Source of the DNA: Leisingera daeponensis DSM 23529
GTDB taxonomy: Bacteria > Pseudomonadota > Alphaproteobacteria > Rhodobacterales > Rhodobacteraceae
Direction: 5' to 3'
Length of the DNA: 64,000 nt
NCBI RefSeq assembly: GCF_000473145.1
Contig: NZ_KI421500.1
Location: 3,611,583 to 3,675,582, forward strand
Shown: piece by piece, positions 1 to 9,837 of the stretch
Layout: the number at the start of each line of letters is the position of its first letter
How positions within the stretch are numbered: the first letter of the stretch is position 1
Notes under the pieces: generated by a model
Told to the model about the DNA's origin: nothing
The model's database searches: none
The model's input: the letters and a program-made list of their open reading frames with translations, nothing else
Program-made: the position numbers and the translations under genes

Positions 1-90
1 AAGGCGGTGACACAGCAGCAGGGCCGGAAAGCGCATCCTATAAACAAATGCGCTGCCTGCCCCTCGAATGCCTTCATACCCAAGGCCGTC

Positions 91-242
91 GGTATTGGAT
101 TTTTCTTGGTTTGGTGGCCACAGCACAAGTGAAACACCCGGTCCCATCCCGAACCCGGAAGTTAAGCACTGTCGCGCCGATGGTACTTGGGCTCAAGCCC
201 TGGGAGAGTAGGTCACCGCCAAACCTAGTAAAATCCAATACC
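91..242 (+). other. rRNA processing stem around 5S rRNA
   Basis: Bases 91-103 (GGTATTGGATTTT) and 230-242 (AAAATCCAATACC) are perfect inverted complements and enclose the 5S gene. Long stems of this kind are cut by RNase III or RNase E during rRNA maturation. This is direct evidence that the window begins inside the distal end of an rRNA operon. The first ~90 bases should be 23S-5S spacer; I cannot assign a 23S 3' end in them. Confidence 0.7.
108..225 (+). rRNA. rrf: 5S ribosomal RNA
   Basis: A ~118-base 5S rRNA. The terminal helix is formed by GGTTTGGTGG (108-117) with CCGCCAAACC (216-225). The conserved internal stretch with CCCATCCCGAACCCGGAAG and the later TGGGAGAGTAGGTC block are typical of bacterial 5S rRNA. 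It lies within the processing stem and just upstream of initiator tRNA, the usual end of an alphaproteobacterial rRNA operon. Ends are placed from base pairing and could shift by one or two bases. Confidence 0.95.
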
Positions 243-268
243 TCTCATAACGATCATTAAACACCTGT

Positions 269-1990
<1,722 letters not shown>

Positions 1991-2015
1991 GGCGGTGTTC
2001 TCCGGTGGTTTGATG

Positions 2016-2195
2016 TTAACCGGGAGAATTGCCGTCCCGGTGGTCGGTGCGGGCTGCCTCGCGGGCGAGGGCGCGCAGGAGTTCGTGAAGTGACGCGCGG
2101 GTGCTGGCGTCCTGCCGGTAGGAGCCGTTTTGCGGGCGGCCGGGTGTTTCCGGCGCCTGCTGGCATTCGGCATGTCTCTTCCGGTCCCGTGCCAT
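2016..2195 (-). CDS. small basic protein upstream of recombinase (candidate excision factor)
   Basis: A 59-residue ORF beginning MARDRKRH. It ends 25 bases before the recombinase start and is preceded by GGAG. Element 2 has a 60-residue protein in exactly the same place, beginning MARDQKSY, and both share a C-terminal helix (HELLRALAREAA versus HIIQLLARQAA). Conserved position and pattern between diverged elements argue for a real gene. Many large serine recombinases need a small directionality factor for excision, and such genes often adjoin the integrase, but that role is inference. No known domain is recognised. Confidence 0.6.
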   Translation of the reverse strand: MARDRKRHAECQQAPETPGRPQNGSYRQDASTRASLHELLRALAREAARTDHRDGNSPG

Positions 2196-2523
2196 TGGCC
2201 GAGGTCTCCTGTCTCCGGTGGGCGGTGGCCGCCCGCGTGTGCTGATGGAGACAGTTTACTGCGCCGGATTGGGTTGGAGCGACCCAGGTTGTAACCCTGC
2301 GGAGACGGAAATTGTGGATAAGGGCCTCGAATTACGGAACTTTCCCTCTGCAGAGGGGGCTGGGGAGGGATTCGGGCATAGACCGCCCGGGCGGGGCTTT
2401 GCGGCAAAGTATTTCCAGGAGGGAATAGTCCGGATTTTGGAGCAACCGGAGCCTGCACCGCTGGAGATTGCACATAAGAATTGTGCAAACCTCGCGGCGG
2501 CGCGGCTTGGTTGGCGAACGCAT
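2196..2523. promoter_or_regulatory. gap with DnaA box and palindrome (element 1)
   Basis: 328 bases without a gene, between the protease gene and the small-protein/recombinase pair. It contains a consensus DnaA box (TTATCCACA on the minus strand, 2313-2321) and the palindrome TTGCACA-taagaat-TGTGCAA (2468-2488). The TGCACA half-site also occurs near the ribbon-helix-helix gene (6476-6481, 6521-6526). The promoter of the recombinase pair must lie here. A DnaA box is also present in the matching gap of element 2. Confidence 0.5.
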
Positions 2524-4755
2524 CTACTGGTCCAGGACCTGCTCTGGACCATTTTTGCGTGGCACATCACGCAGCCAGGACCGGACCGTTTTGGCATCGA
2601 ACTCTCGTTTTTGCACCAAGTCTGCAGCCATGTCCTGAAGCAGCTGCTGATAGGGATACAGCAGTGCGCGTGCGTGGTCCTCCGCGTGGTCGAGCTTCTC
2701 ACGGAGGCGTTTGCGGTCGGGTTCTGCAAGTTGGGCTGGATCCTGCGGTCCAAACCAGCCGTTGCCGAAGGCGCCCAAACCTAGTTCAAAATCCATCGCC
2801 AGAGCCATCCGCGCTGCTTTCCCGAGGTCGGAGGTGGCGCCCCCGCCGGCCCCGGCAGAAACAGTATTGAAGACGAGCCGCTCCGCTGCCCGCCCGGCCA
2901 GGTGAACGTAGAGCTGACGGTCGAAATCTGTGTCCAGCCCCGCGTTCGGGGGAACATCCCGCTCGATTGTGCCGCCTGCGGCCGCCACCCGGACCTGGTT
3001 GACCGTCTCACCGAAGATCCAGGCGGCGATGGCGTGGCCAGACTCATGCACTGCGATGCGGTACAAGAGGTCTTGGTTCTCCTCCTGCGCCGTGACCCCG
3101 AGATGGCGGCGCAGAAGCTGCAGATCGAGCGGGCAGCCGCTGTGCCGGGCCTCACTGCGGGCAGAGCGCACCGCCGCGTCCACGTCGGCAGCGGTCTTTC
3201 CAATGCAGTCCCGTGCCAGCTGCTGCAAATCCTCCTCTTGGACCGCGTCCTGCAGCCGCTCAGCAAGGAGGTGCTGCAGCATCGCCATGCTTGGCAGCGG
3301 CATCTGGATCTTGATGTCAAACCGCCCGGCTCTCAGCACCGCGGGGTCTAGGTGCTCCGGGTGGTTGCAGGCACCAACCACCATGATCCCTTCCTCCCGG
3401 CTGATGCGGTCCATCTGCTCAAGGAACCCGGCGACCACCTGGCGCCTGTAGCTGGCACTGTTGTCGCCGGCACTGTCGCGGGAACCGATCGCGTCAATCT
3501 CATCCAAAAAAAGGATACAGGGCGCATTCTTCCGGGCTTCATCGAAGCTTCTTCGCATCGCGAGCAGCAGGTTGCCAAGATGCCCTGCGCTCTGCCATTC
3601 GGCGCAGCTGGTCTCAACGCAATTTACCCTAGCGCTCCGGCCCATTGTCCTTGCCAGATAACTTTTGCCGGTGCCTGGCAGGCCAAAAAGCAGCAAGGAG
3701 TGCGGGATCTCATTCCAGGCCACTCCGCCTTCGGCCCAGAGCCGCAGGTCCGCAACCAGTTGCCGGGCGGTGTCATAGGACCGGCCAATGCCTGTGATCT
3801 CTTCCCTCGGCGCGTGGGCTTCGGGTGGTGAAGCGGCAGCGGCAGCAAGCGCCTGGGACAGGCGTTGCGCCATCTTCTTCGCTGTGGGCGCACGCAGGGC
3901 GAACGAGAGTGCGGGGATGGAGAGCTCCTGCAACTGGCCGTTCCGGGGCAGCGCGGCACGGGCGGCGGCTTCATCAATGCGGCCTGTCCGGCTGTGGGTC
4001 TGACGCAGCAGGGCGATCAGAAAATCCGCGTCCACTTGCGGCACTGTCAGTTGATGACAGTGCTCCGCCACCAGCGGCGCGGGCAGTGCCATCTCATCCG
4101 GCAGGCAGATCCACAAAGGCTGGCTGTGCGCCAGACCCTTGATGATCAGATCCTGCAGCTCATCAATGTGTTGCTGTTCAATCGCACCATCGCGGGCACT
4201 GGGGACAGCGAGGGTCACGCGCTGAGGCAGCTGCACCTGCCGCCGGGCGTCATAGGCCTGCCAGCCCGGCGGCAGCAGGGCGTGGTTAAGGAGGTTTTCC
4301 ACGCTTGAAAAACCGGAAGCAGGAACGTTGCGAAGGATCAGCACGGCGCCACGGGCAAGCTGCGCGTCCACTGCAGCCGGGGAGCCGAAGGCCGCGGCGA
4401 TCCGCAGCAGCAGAAGCAGCTGGTCTGCCGGCAGGTCTGTGCCCGGCAGCCAGCGGCCCGTGTTGTCACAGGCATATGGGTCGGCACCTTCCTGCTCCAG
4501 CGCTTCCCAGAGTTCCGGCGGCAGATGCCGCGCGTCCGGCTGCTCGCTCAGATGCTGCAGCAAAGAATGGGGGTGATCCGGTGCTGGGGGCACAAGGGGC
4601 TCCCCGGCGCCAGCCCTGCCGTCTGGTGCGTCTTCTTTGAGTGTCTTGCGCCGAGTTTGCTGCAGCTCTCTGTGATAGAGATGATAGCGGCGGGCGCAGT
4701 CTTCAGCGAACTGCCACCAATCGGGGCGCGCGGGGGAGTGGTTGGATTGGTTCAT
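2524..4755 (-). CDS. soluble AAA+ / M41 (FtsH-like) metalloprotease, element 1
   Basis: 743 residues. The order is an unrecognised N-terminal ~320 residues, an AAA+ module with Walker A GLPGTGKS (~363), Walker B ILFLDEID (~417) and a second-region-of-homology arginine motif (LRAGRFD), then an M41-like peptidase domain with HESGH (~570) and AGRAAERL...SDL (~640), which supplies the third zinc ligand in FtsH. Unlike FtsH I see no transmembrane segments, so it should be cytosolic. ATG 4755 has GGAGG 7 bases upstream. FtsH-type proteases unfold and degrade proteins; here an element repressor or host factor is a plausible substrate, by inference. A homologue lies in the same place in element 2. 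Confidence 0.85.
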   Translation of the reverse strand: MNQSNHSPARPDWWQFAEDCARRYHLYHRELQQTRRKTLKEDAPDGRAGAGEPLVPPAPDHPHSLLQHLSEQPDARHLPPELWEALEQEGADPYACDNTGRWLPGTDLPADQLLLLLRIAAAFGSPAAVDAQLARGAVLILRNVPASGFSSVENLLNHALLPPGWQAYDARRQVQLPQRVTLAVPSARDGAIEQQHIDELQDLIIKGLAHSQPLWICLPDEMALPAPLVAEHCHQLTVPQVDADFLIALLRQTHSRTGRIDEAAARAALPRNGQLQELSIPALSFALRAPTAKKMAQRLSQALAAAAASPPEAHAPREEITGIGRSYDTARQLVADLRLWAEGGVAWNEIPHSLLLFGLPGTGKSYLARTMGRSARVNCVETSCAEWQSAGHLGNLLLAMRRSFDEARKNAPCILFLDEIDAIGSRDSAGDNSASYRRQVVAGFLEQMDRISREEGIMVVGACNHPEHLDPAVLRAGRFDIKIQMPLPSMAMLQHLLAERLQDAVQEEDLQQLARDCIGKTAADVDAAVRSARSEARHSGCPLDLQLLRRHLGVTAQEENQDLLYRIAVHESGHAIAAWIFGETVNQVRVAAAGGTIERDVPPNAGLDTDFDRQLYVHLAGRAAERLVFNTVSAGAGGGATSDLGKAARMALAMDFELGLGAFGNGWFGPQDPAQLAEPDRKRLREKLDHAEDHARALLYPYQQLLQDMAADLVQKREFDAKTVRSWLRDVPRKNGPEQVLDQ

Positions 4756-4841
4756 GGCAAACCTCCAGTGAACAGGCAAAGAGGATCGGGCGCCTGGCAG
4801 AGCCGGGCGTGAAACAGTTCGGAAATTGAAGAGGGGGGCGC

Positions 4842-5756
4842 TTAGGTGTCTTCTTCCGCTCGGATGGCGTCGAGCATTGCGAAGATCACCTGGGTCGCAT
4901 CGGCGAAGTAGACCTCGCTTTTGACCCTCAATTCATGGGCGTAAAGGTCTGGCGGCGCGACGCTGTCGGGGTGCTCTGCCTTCAGCCGCGCATGCAGGCC
5001 TTTCTCAATTTGCACAGCTGTGTGGCCGGAGCTGATGGGAACTGTCCGCAGGACCTGCGCCTCCGTCTCCTTGGTCTTCAGTAGTTGGTGGTAAAGGCGG
5101 GAAATGGGATCCCTGCTGTAGCCCAGCTTGATCAGCTTGGCACCTTTGGCGAGTTTGAGCTGCATGACGTAGAGAAAGCTTGGCGCACTGCTCCAGCCCT
5201 CGCCGCAGTTGCTGCATTGAAACCGGCCAGTCTGCATGTTGGCTCGTGCGATCCGCTGAACATGGCCGCAGGACGCATGCCGGTACAGGCGGTAGTTCTG
5301 GTTCCTGTTCGGATCCGGTCCAATCAGCTCCCAACCCTGCGCGGAGGCTTCTTCTTGCTCCTTATGCTGCTGGCAGAGTTCGCAGCGTACGTCGCAGACG
5401 CCTTCGGCGGCACGCTTCACCATCTCAAATTGCCGGCGCAAGTTATGGCCGCAGGGGGCGATATAGTGGGCATAGTGACGGTCTTCCGGATCGCGGCCTG
5501 CCCATTTCAAACCTGCGGCCTCGGCATCGGCCTGCCACCGGTCTTGAATGCAGTGCGGGCACTGCGGCTGGCTGTTCATGAGAACAAAGATCTTGCTGGA
5601 ATGTGCCCGTCGGCAGGTGTGGCAGGATAGGAGCAGGTGATAGCGGTCCTTGATGCGCTGCAGGATGCCGAAGCCCTTGGCTTCGGCGGCGGCGCGCCAG
5701 TGGGGGTGAATGGTGAGCGGGAAGGCGGCGGACGTGGCGATTGATGTATGGGTCAT
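4842..5756 (-). CDS. multi-zinc GIY-YIG/T5orf172-like protein, element 1
   Basis: 304 residues. The first two thirds carry a ladder of putative zinc ligands: C45/C48, C66/C69, C102/H104, C125/C128, C163/H165 and C181/C184. The C-terminal third resembles the T5orf172/MUG113 branch of GIY-YIG nucleases: FLYVMQL at 194-200, KLGYSRDPISRL at 210-221 and Glu251. The start has GGAG 7 bases upstream. A nuclease or DNA-binding role is inferred from the fold alone. It follows the 161-residue gene and precedes the protease on the same strand, probably one operon. Its element 2 homologue keeps the same Cys/His pattern. Confidence 0.7.
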   Translation of the reverse strand: MTHTSIATSAAFPLTIHPHWRAAAEAKGFGILQRIKDRYHLLLSCHTCRRAHSSKIFVLMNSQPQCPHCIQDRWQADAEAAGLKWAGRDPEDRHYAHYIAPCGHNLRRQFEMVKRAAEGVCDVRCELCQQHKEQEEASAQGWELIGPDPNRNQNYRLYRHASCGHVQRIARANMQTGRFQCSNCGEGWSSAPSFLYVMQLKLAKGAKLIKLGYSRDPISRLYHQLLKTKETEAQVLRTVPISSGHTAVQIEKGLHARLKAEHPDSVAPPDLYAHELRVKSEVYFADATQVIFAMLDAIRAEEDT

Positions 5757-5909
5757 TGAGAACTCCGTTTGCGCAAAGCGGGAGAGAGGGCAGGCGCCGG
5801 ATATGGGGCACCTGCCGGGATAATCTGGATTTGGGCATGACGCGGCCGGGCGCAGGCGGAGAGATCCGCTGCGGGCCGGGTCAGGTTATGTCACGGGGGA
5901 TTGGGGGGA

Positions 5910-6395
5910 TCAGACCGGCGCGAATTCCGGAGCTGTCACTGCCATCTCCACCACGGTGTCGACTTGCCGCGCCGCGCGGTTCAGCGCTTCGCGGACACCG
6001 GGATCATCGGTAGTGAAAAGGTCCCGGTGCTCATGCATCAGCTGCTGGAATCGAAGTGCCTCGTCCAGGCTCTCAGATTCGATCAGAAAGTGCAGCAGCA
6101 TGCTCATGCGCTGCATTGGCAAATCTTCGGCACTGACCACCTGTGCCGTCAGGATGTCGCCGCTGAGTTGAAGACAATCCTGCCACTTGGCTTCGGCGGC
6201 CTCTTGGATACCGGTGGATGCGGGATCCCAGGACAGCGCGTGCGACAGATCGCGCTCCAATTCGAGGGCTTCGTCCACTGCTTTGGTCAGCGTGTCGAAG
6301 GTGCGGGTGATGAAGGTGGGGCTGTCATCTGCGACAGATGCGGGCCACAGGGCTTTCAGCGCGCATTCGCGCGTGATACGGCAAGTATCAGCCAT
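5910..6395 (-). CDS. conserved element protein of unknown function, element 1
   Basis: 161 residues, largely helical and acidic, with no domain I recognise. ATG 6395 is preferred over an upstream start because AAGGAG lies 8 bases before it and because the element 2 homologue starts at the equivalent point. Conserved stretches include ALELERDLSH, PMQRMSMLLHFL and a C-terminus EALNRAARQVD...MAVTAPEFAPV. It is the first gene of the leftward operon with the GIY-YIG-like protein and the protease, and is divergent from the ribbon-helix-helix gene. Confidence 0.75.
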   Translation of the reverse strand: MADTCRITRECALKALWPASVADDSPTFITRTFDTLTKAVDEALELERDLSHALSWDPASTGIQEAAEAKWQDCLQLSGDILTAQVVSAEDLPMQRMSMLLHFLIESESLDEALRFQQLMHEHRDLFTTDDPGVREALNRAARQVDTVVEMAVTAPEFAPV

Positions 6396-6537
6396 AGTCG
6401 GTCTCCTTCCACGAGATCGGTTTTGGTTAGGGCCGGGCGGGGAGCTTCCACCTTCCCCTCGGCCTGTTGCAAATGTGTGCAACTAGATGCAATATGCACC
6501 CATTGAATCTGAATGTCAACTGCACACAAGTGAACAC
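6396..6537. promoter_or_regulatory. divergent promoter region with TGCACA/TGTGCA half-sites
   Basis: 142 bases between divergent genes. It contains TTGCA (6467-6471) facing TGTGCAA (6476-6482) and a further TGCACA at 6521-6526. These half-sites match the palindrome at 2468-2488. An operator for the adjacent ribbon-helix-helix protein, controlling both directions, is the simplest reading, but it is inference from shared motifs. Confidence 0.4.
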
Positions 6538-6690
6538 ATGGCCAGAACATCAGCGATATCTGTACGAGTGACTGAAGAAACCAAGAAAGCCGTAGAAAAG
6601 GCAGCGGCGCAGGATGACCGGTCTGTAGCCTCTTATGTGGAACGGCTTCTGATCGCGCACCTTAAAGAACAAGGGTATCTGCAAAAGTAA
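6538..6690 (+). CDS. ribbon-helix-helix protein, element 1
   Basis: 50 residues from ATG 6538 (MARTSAISVRVTEETKK). The pattern is a short beta strand SAISVRV followed by two helices with SVASYVERLL, typical of MetJ/Arc/CopG-type dimeric DNA-binding proteins. In mobilizable elements such proteins are either repressors or relaxase accessory proteins (MobC-like) that bind oriT. It lies between the leftward operon and the relaxase, as does the element 2 counterpart. An upstream in-frame start at 6487 is possible but would overlap the putative operators. Confidence 0.75.
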   Translation: MARTSAISVRVTEETKKAVEKAAAQDDRSVASYVERLLIAHLKEQGYLQK

Positions 6691-7029
6691 GTGCGGGCGC
6701 CTGGAGGAAATGACCCAGGTGTCTGGTTCGATCGGCTTGCTGTCATTCAAGATTATCGAAAAAGAATAAGTCATCCACGGCCCCCGGCAGGGCGGGTCCA
6801 GCAGGCTGCTGGCCGCAGGAAGCTTATCCGGGTGACGCCCGGATAAGCTGACGAGGAGGGGATCGAAGGGGGTATCCCCCTCGCGAACGGCAAGTTGAAA
6901 TCCTGGGGCCCAGCCCAAGATTGCAACTTGCCTAGTGAGTACAAGCCTCACAAAAACAAAAATAAGCCTATCGGGATTTTCTTCGTCTTCGCGGAGACTC
7001 GGATCAGAGAAGCAGATCCGAGCAGCAAG
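6691..7029 (+). other. oriT-like region, element 1
   Basis: 339 non-coding bases before the relaxase. A ~50-bp block (about 6751-6800: GATTATCGA then CCCGGCAGGGCGGG) is conserved with element 2. A perfect 12-bp hairpin spans 6821-6849 (AGCTTATCCGGG, loop TGACG). A 9-bp inverted repeat GGCAAGTTG/CAACTTGCC (6889-6897, 6924-6932) is followed at once by TAGTGAGT (6933-6940). MobV-family origins such as pMV158 have a hairpin next to TAGTGTG at the nick site, so this resembles a MobV oriT. The nick position is inferred. Confidence 0.6.
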
Positions 7030-8751
7030 ATGACCGTACAGCCCATGTTCACCCAAGCCCAGCCCGTAATTCTTGATGAAGCACCGGTTGTGCTGCGCTT
7101 TGCAGGCTTGTTTCCGCGGGATCTCGGCAAGTTCAAGATGCATGACGAGCGCTCTGGTGGCGACCTGGATCATGTCGACCAGGAGCTGTCCCGGCTGAAC
7201 CAGGTGCTGGCCGGCGGGCCGGGCTGGCAGCAGCAGATACGTGATGAAATTGCTGAGATGCGCCGTCACAATCACCAGGAGCATTTGCGTGCCCTCAGAG
7301 CCAAATCACGCATGAAGGACGCCAGGAAGCTGGAGGCGGAAGGGCCTGCAGACCCCTGGCGGTCCTGCAGCAGAGGCCCGCTGCGGGAAGGCATCATCAC
7401 AGTCAACAAAGATTGGTTCGGTGGCGCAGGCCTGTTGGAATGGGATCCGGAACGTGTCTCTGCTTTCCGCAAAACCGCCATGTCGTTCCTCGGTGAAAAC
7501 TTTCCAAACGGGCAGCTGCGCTATGCAAGCGCCCACGTCGATGAAGAAGCTTACCATATCCACTTTGTCGTGGCCGTTTGGACCGAGAAACCATCCGCCA
7601 ACCGCGGGCATCAGATTCTGCTGCAGGCATCTGAGAACCCGCTCATCAAAAGCTATGAGCATGCCCAGGATCTTGCCGGAGAGGCCTTCGAGACAATCGG
7701 GATCACCCGGGGGGAGCGCCGAGCCGAGGCCCGGCGCCAGGCGCGGGCAGAGGGAAAACCTCTGCCCGAGCGGCGGCAGCATGTGCCGCCGTCAAAGTGG
7801 CGTGCCGAGGAGCGCCAAAAGGCGCAGGCAGAGAAGAAGCGCATCCTGGGCGATGCCCTGGATGAGGCAAAGGCGGCCGTTGAAAACGGCCGGGACTTGG
7901 CCAAGGCCACGGTCAAGAAATCGCGCAAACGCGCGGTGAAAGAGGCACGGGTCCGCAAACAGCGGACCGCGAGGGAAACTGCAAAGATGATCCGCCGCCG
8001 CGATATGGCGGAGGCAGAGGCTGTGCAGAAGGAAAAAGCGGCTGACGCCGCGAATGCTCTGAAAAAGAAAATTGTGGCTGAGGTCGGGGCATTGGAGCCG
8101 AGGGTTAAGGGGTATGAGGCAAGGGCAGAAGAAGCTGCGGAAAAGTACCGGGCCAAGATGGCAGCGCGGAAGGCCGAAGAGGAAAAACGCGCGCGGGTTA
8201 TCCAAGAAAGGCAACAGGCCGAGCAGGTGCTGAACGCCACGAAGGCAGAGAAATCTGATCTGGCCGCTCAACTGCGGCGGATGGTTCAGCACCGCGGCCA
8301 GGAAGAAAAAGCGGCTGCTGAGGCCCGGGCTGCCCGGCTGGCTGAGGAGAAGAGGCTGCAGGAGGCAGAAGAAAAGGTCCGGTTGAAGGCAACGGAGGCA
8401 GAGGTCATCACGGATGCCATCGAGACCGGATTGGATTTGGTTGCTGATGGGGCGGTCTTCTGGCGGGAGGCGTCTGCGGATCAGCAGGCCGGCTTGACTT
8501 GGGGCGGGGCCGCTCCGGATACCAAGGGTGCGCGGGATGAAAAGCTGAAAGAAATCCGCCCGGCAATGCGGATGGTCACGCGCATTGCTCAACTGGTGGC
8601 CCGGACCGTGAAACGCGCGCTCGCCAACGAACGGCAAAAGTTGAAGCAGGACGCGGATTATGTCCGCGGCCTGCGTCAGAAATGGGAGCCGGAAGATGCA
8701 GCGAGGCTGTCGAGGATCACGCTCGGTGGTATAAACAGCGGACCGAAATAG
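7030..8751 (+). CDS. MobV (Mob/Pre)-like relaxase, element 1
   Basis: 573 residues. The N-terminal motif LRFAGLFPRDLGKFKMHDER...D.D..N fits MobV motif I. The metal-binding motif H-x-DE-x(4)-H-x-H appears as HVDEEAYHIHFVV at about residues 174-186. The rest is a very long charged coiled coil rich in Ala, Glu, Lys and Arg. Such relaxases nick oriT and remain attached to the 5' end during mobilization by a helper conjugation system. No strong ribosome site precedes ATG 7030, so the start is uncertain (7045 is an alternative). It lies just downstream of the oriT-like region. Confidence 0.8.
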   Translation: MTVQPMFTQAQPVILDEAPVVLRFAGLFPRDLGKFKMHDERSGGDLDHVDQELSRLNQVLAGGPGWQQQIRDEIAEMRRHNHQEHLRALRAKSRMKDARKLEAEGPADPWRSCSRGPLREGIITVNKDWFGGAGLLEWDPERVSAFRKTAMSFLGENFPNGQLRYASAHVDEEAYHIHFVVAVWTEKPSANRGHQILLQASENPLIKSYEHAQDLAGEAFETIGITRGERRAEARRQARAEGKPLPERRQHVPPSKWRAEERQKAQAEKKRILGDALDEAKAAVENGRDLAKATVKKSRKRAVKEARVRKQRTARETAKMIRRRDMAEAEAVQKEKAADAANALKKKIVAEVGALEPRVKGYEARAEEAAEKYRAKMAARKAEEEKRARVIQERQQAEQVLNATKAEKSDLAAQLRRMVQHRGQEEKAAAEARAARLAEEKRLQEAEEKVRLKATEAEVITDAIETGLDLVADGAVFWREASADQQAGLTWGGAAPDTKGARDEKLKEIRPAMRMVTRIAQLVARTVKRALANERQKLKQDADYVRGLRQKWEPEDAARLSRITLGGINSGPK

Positions 8752-8794
8752 GGCCGACTGCTGACTTTTGCTGCGTGAAAAGCCAAGGTTTGCT

Positions 8795-8985
8795 GTGCCG
8801 GACTTTGCCGCCGTTGCCCTTCCGGGTGTTTGCTGACGCAGCATCCGCTCGCAGGTGCGGCACGCTTATTGCTGCGTTGCAGCCGATGTCGCCACACCAG
8901 CCATTCAAGACCAGTCTCAAGCGTAAATTTCCAATCGCCCTTTCGCTGCGGTTAGATCGGACAAGGAAGACGCGGGGCCAAGCAT
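8795..8985 (+). repeat. dispersed repeat, inverted partner of 39045-39230
   Basis: Non-coding stretch after the relaxase. It contains CGTTGCCCTTCCGGGTGTTT and GCAGCATCCGCTCGCAGGTGCGGC, and the reverse complement of 39045-39230 aligns along most of it with scattered mismatches. The pair bracket the cargo of element 1 in inverted orientation. The rest of the 8752-9150 gap holds no gene I can support, apart from a MerR-type promoter at its right edge. Confidence 0.65.
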
Positions 8986-9071
8986 GGGTATTCGGGCTGG
9001 CCGGGTACCGGTTTGAGACAATCAGCGAAAATGGCTCGGTGCAGAAATCTACGCCTGGCCTCAGAAACCCC

Positions 9072-9102
9072 TTGACCCTCTAGTTGCTGTAGATCTTATC
9101 GG
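9072..9102 (+). promoter_or_regulatory. MerR-type promoter upstream of first YkuD gene
   Basis: A -35 TTGACC (9072-9077) is followed by the dyad CTCTAGTTGCTGTAG (9078-9092) and a weak -10 (TATCGG at 9097) at 19-bp spacing. Long spacers with a dyad between the hexamers are the hallmark of promoters activated by MerR-family regulators. The same core CTCTAGTTGCTGTAG recurs exactly before the P-type ATPase. Confidence 0.6.
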
Positions 9103-9150
9103 AGTGGCGTAATTCGGCGTACACAAACGGCACAGGAGGAAATCTCAAAT

Positions 9151-9816
9151 ATGTTCACGAGACGCCATTTTGTCACAAGTTCGACAGCACTGTTCTCTAC
9201 CGCAATTTCGGGACCGGTGTGGGCCGGTTCTTGGCCAACCGCCACACAGAAGGCAAACTGGGACGCTCAAATTACGCCGCCAAACTATGATCCGGCAACG
9301 TCTAACCCATGGGGGCTGCATCAACGTTTCCTTCCGACCCGAGTCGTTGCAAACGACGGGTTGGTGCCGGGGGACATCCATGTCGATGCCATCGCGAGGT
9401 ACCTATACCACATTGAAGAAGGCGGAACCGCCATGCGCTATGGTGTGGCCATAGCCCGTGGCAATTTGTACGAGCCTGGCACTTACACCATCCGGCGCAA
9501 AGTTGAGTGGCCGCATTGGACGCCTACGCAATCCATGATCGAACGCGACCCGGAGGCCTATTCCCAGTACGCAAACGGCCAGGAACCAGGCCCGAAGAAC
9601 GCGCTAGGTTCCCGCGCTCTCTACTTGTACGTCGGAAACCGGGATACCTACCTGCGTATTCATGGAACGCCATGGCCGCGTTCGATCGGGGGCAGGGCAA
9701 GTTCAGGATGCGTTCGCATGGTGATGGCGCATATCAACGATCTCTACCCAAACGTGGAAGCCGGCTCGACCGCCTATCTGTATGAGGCCGAAGACGGCAT
9801 CACTTCGCGGAGTTGA
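9151..9816 (+). CDS. exported L,D-transpeptidase (YkuD domain)
   Basis: 221 residues. The N-terminus TRRHFVTSSTALF...VWAGS looks like a Tat-type or Sec signal, so the protein should act in the periplasm. The YkuD signature is present as HGTPWP...SSGCVRM (about residues 171-190), with the catalytic cysteine in GCVRM. L,D-transpeptidases form 3-3 crosslinks in peptidoglycan or attach proteins to it. AGGAGG precedes the ATG. A MerR-type promoter lies ~50 bases upstream, suggesting metal induction together with the ATPase. The lipoprotein gene downstream is convergent. Confidence 0.85.
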   Translation: MFTRRHFVTSSTALFSTAISGPVWAGSWPTATQKANWDAQITPPNYDPATSNPWGLHQRFLPTRVVANDGLVPGDIHVDAIARYLYHIEEGGTAMRYGVAIARGNLYEPGTYTIRRKVEWPHWTPTQSMIERDPEAYSQYANGQEPGPKNALGSRALYLYVGNRDTYLRIHGTPWPRSIGGRASSGCVRMVMAHINDLYPNVEAGSTAYLYEAEDGITSRS

Positions 9817-9837
9817 GGGGGATGTTGCTGACCTAGC

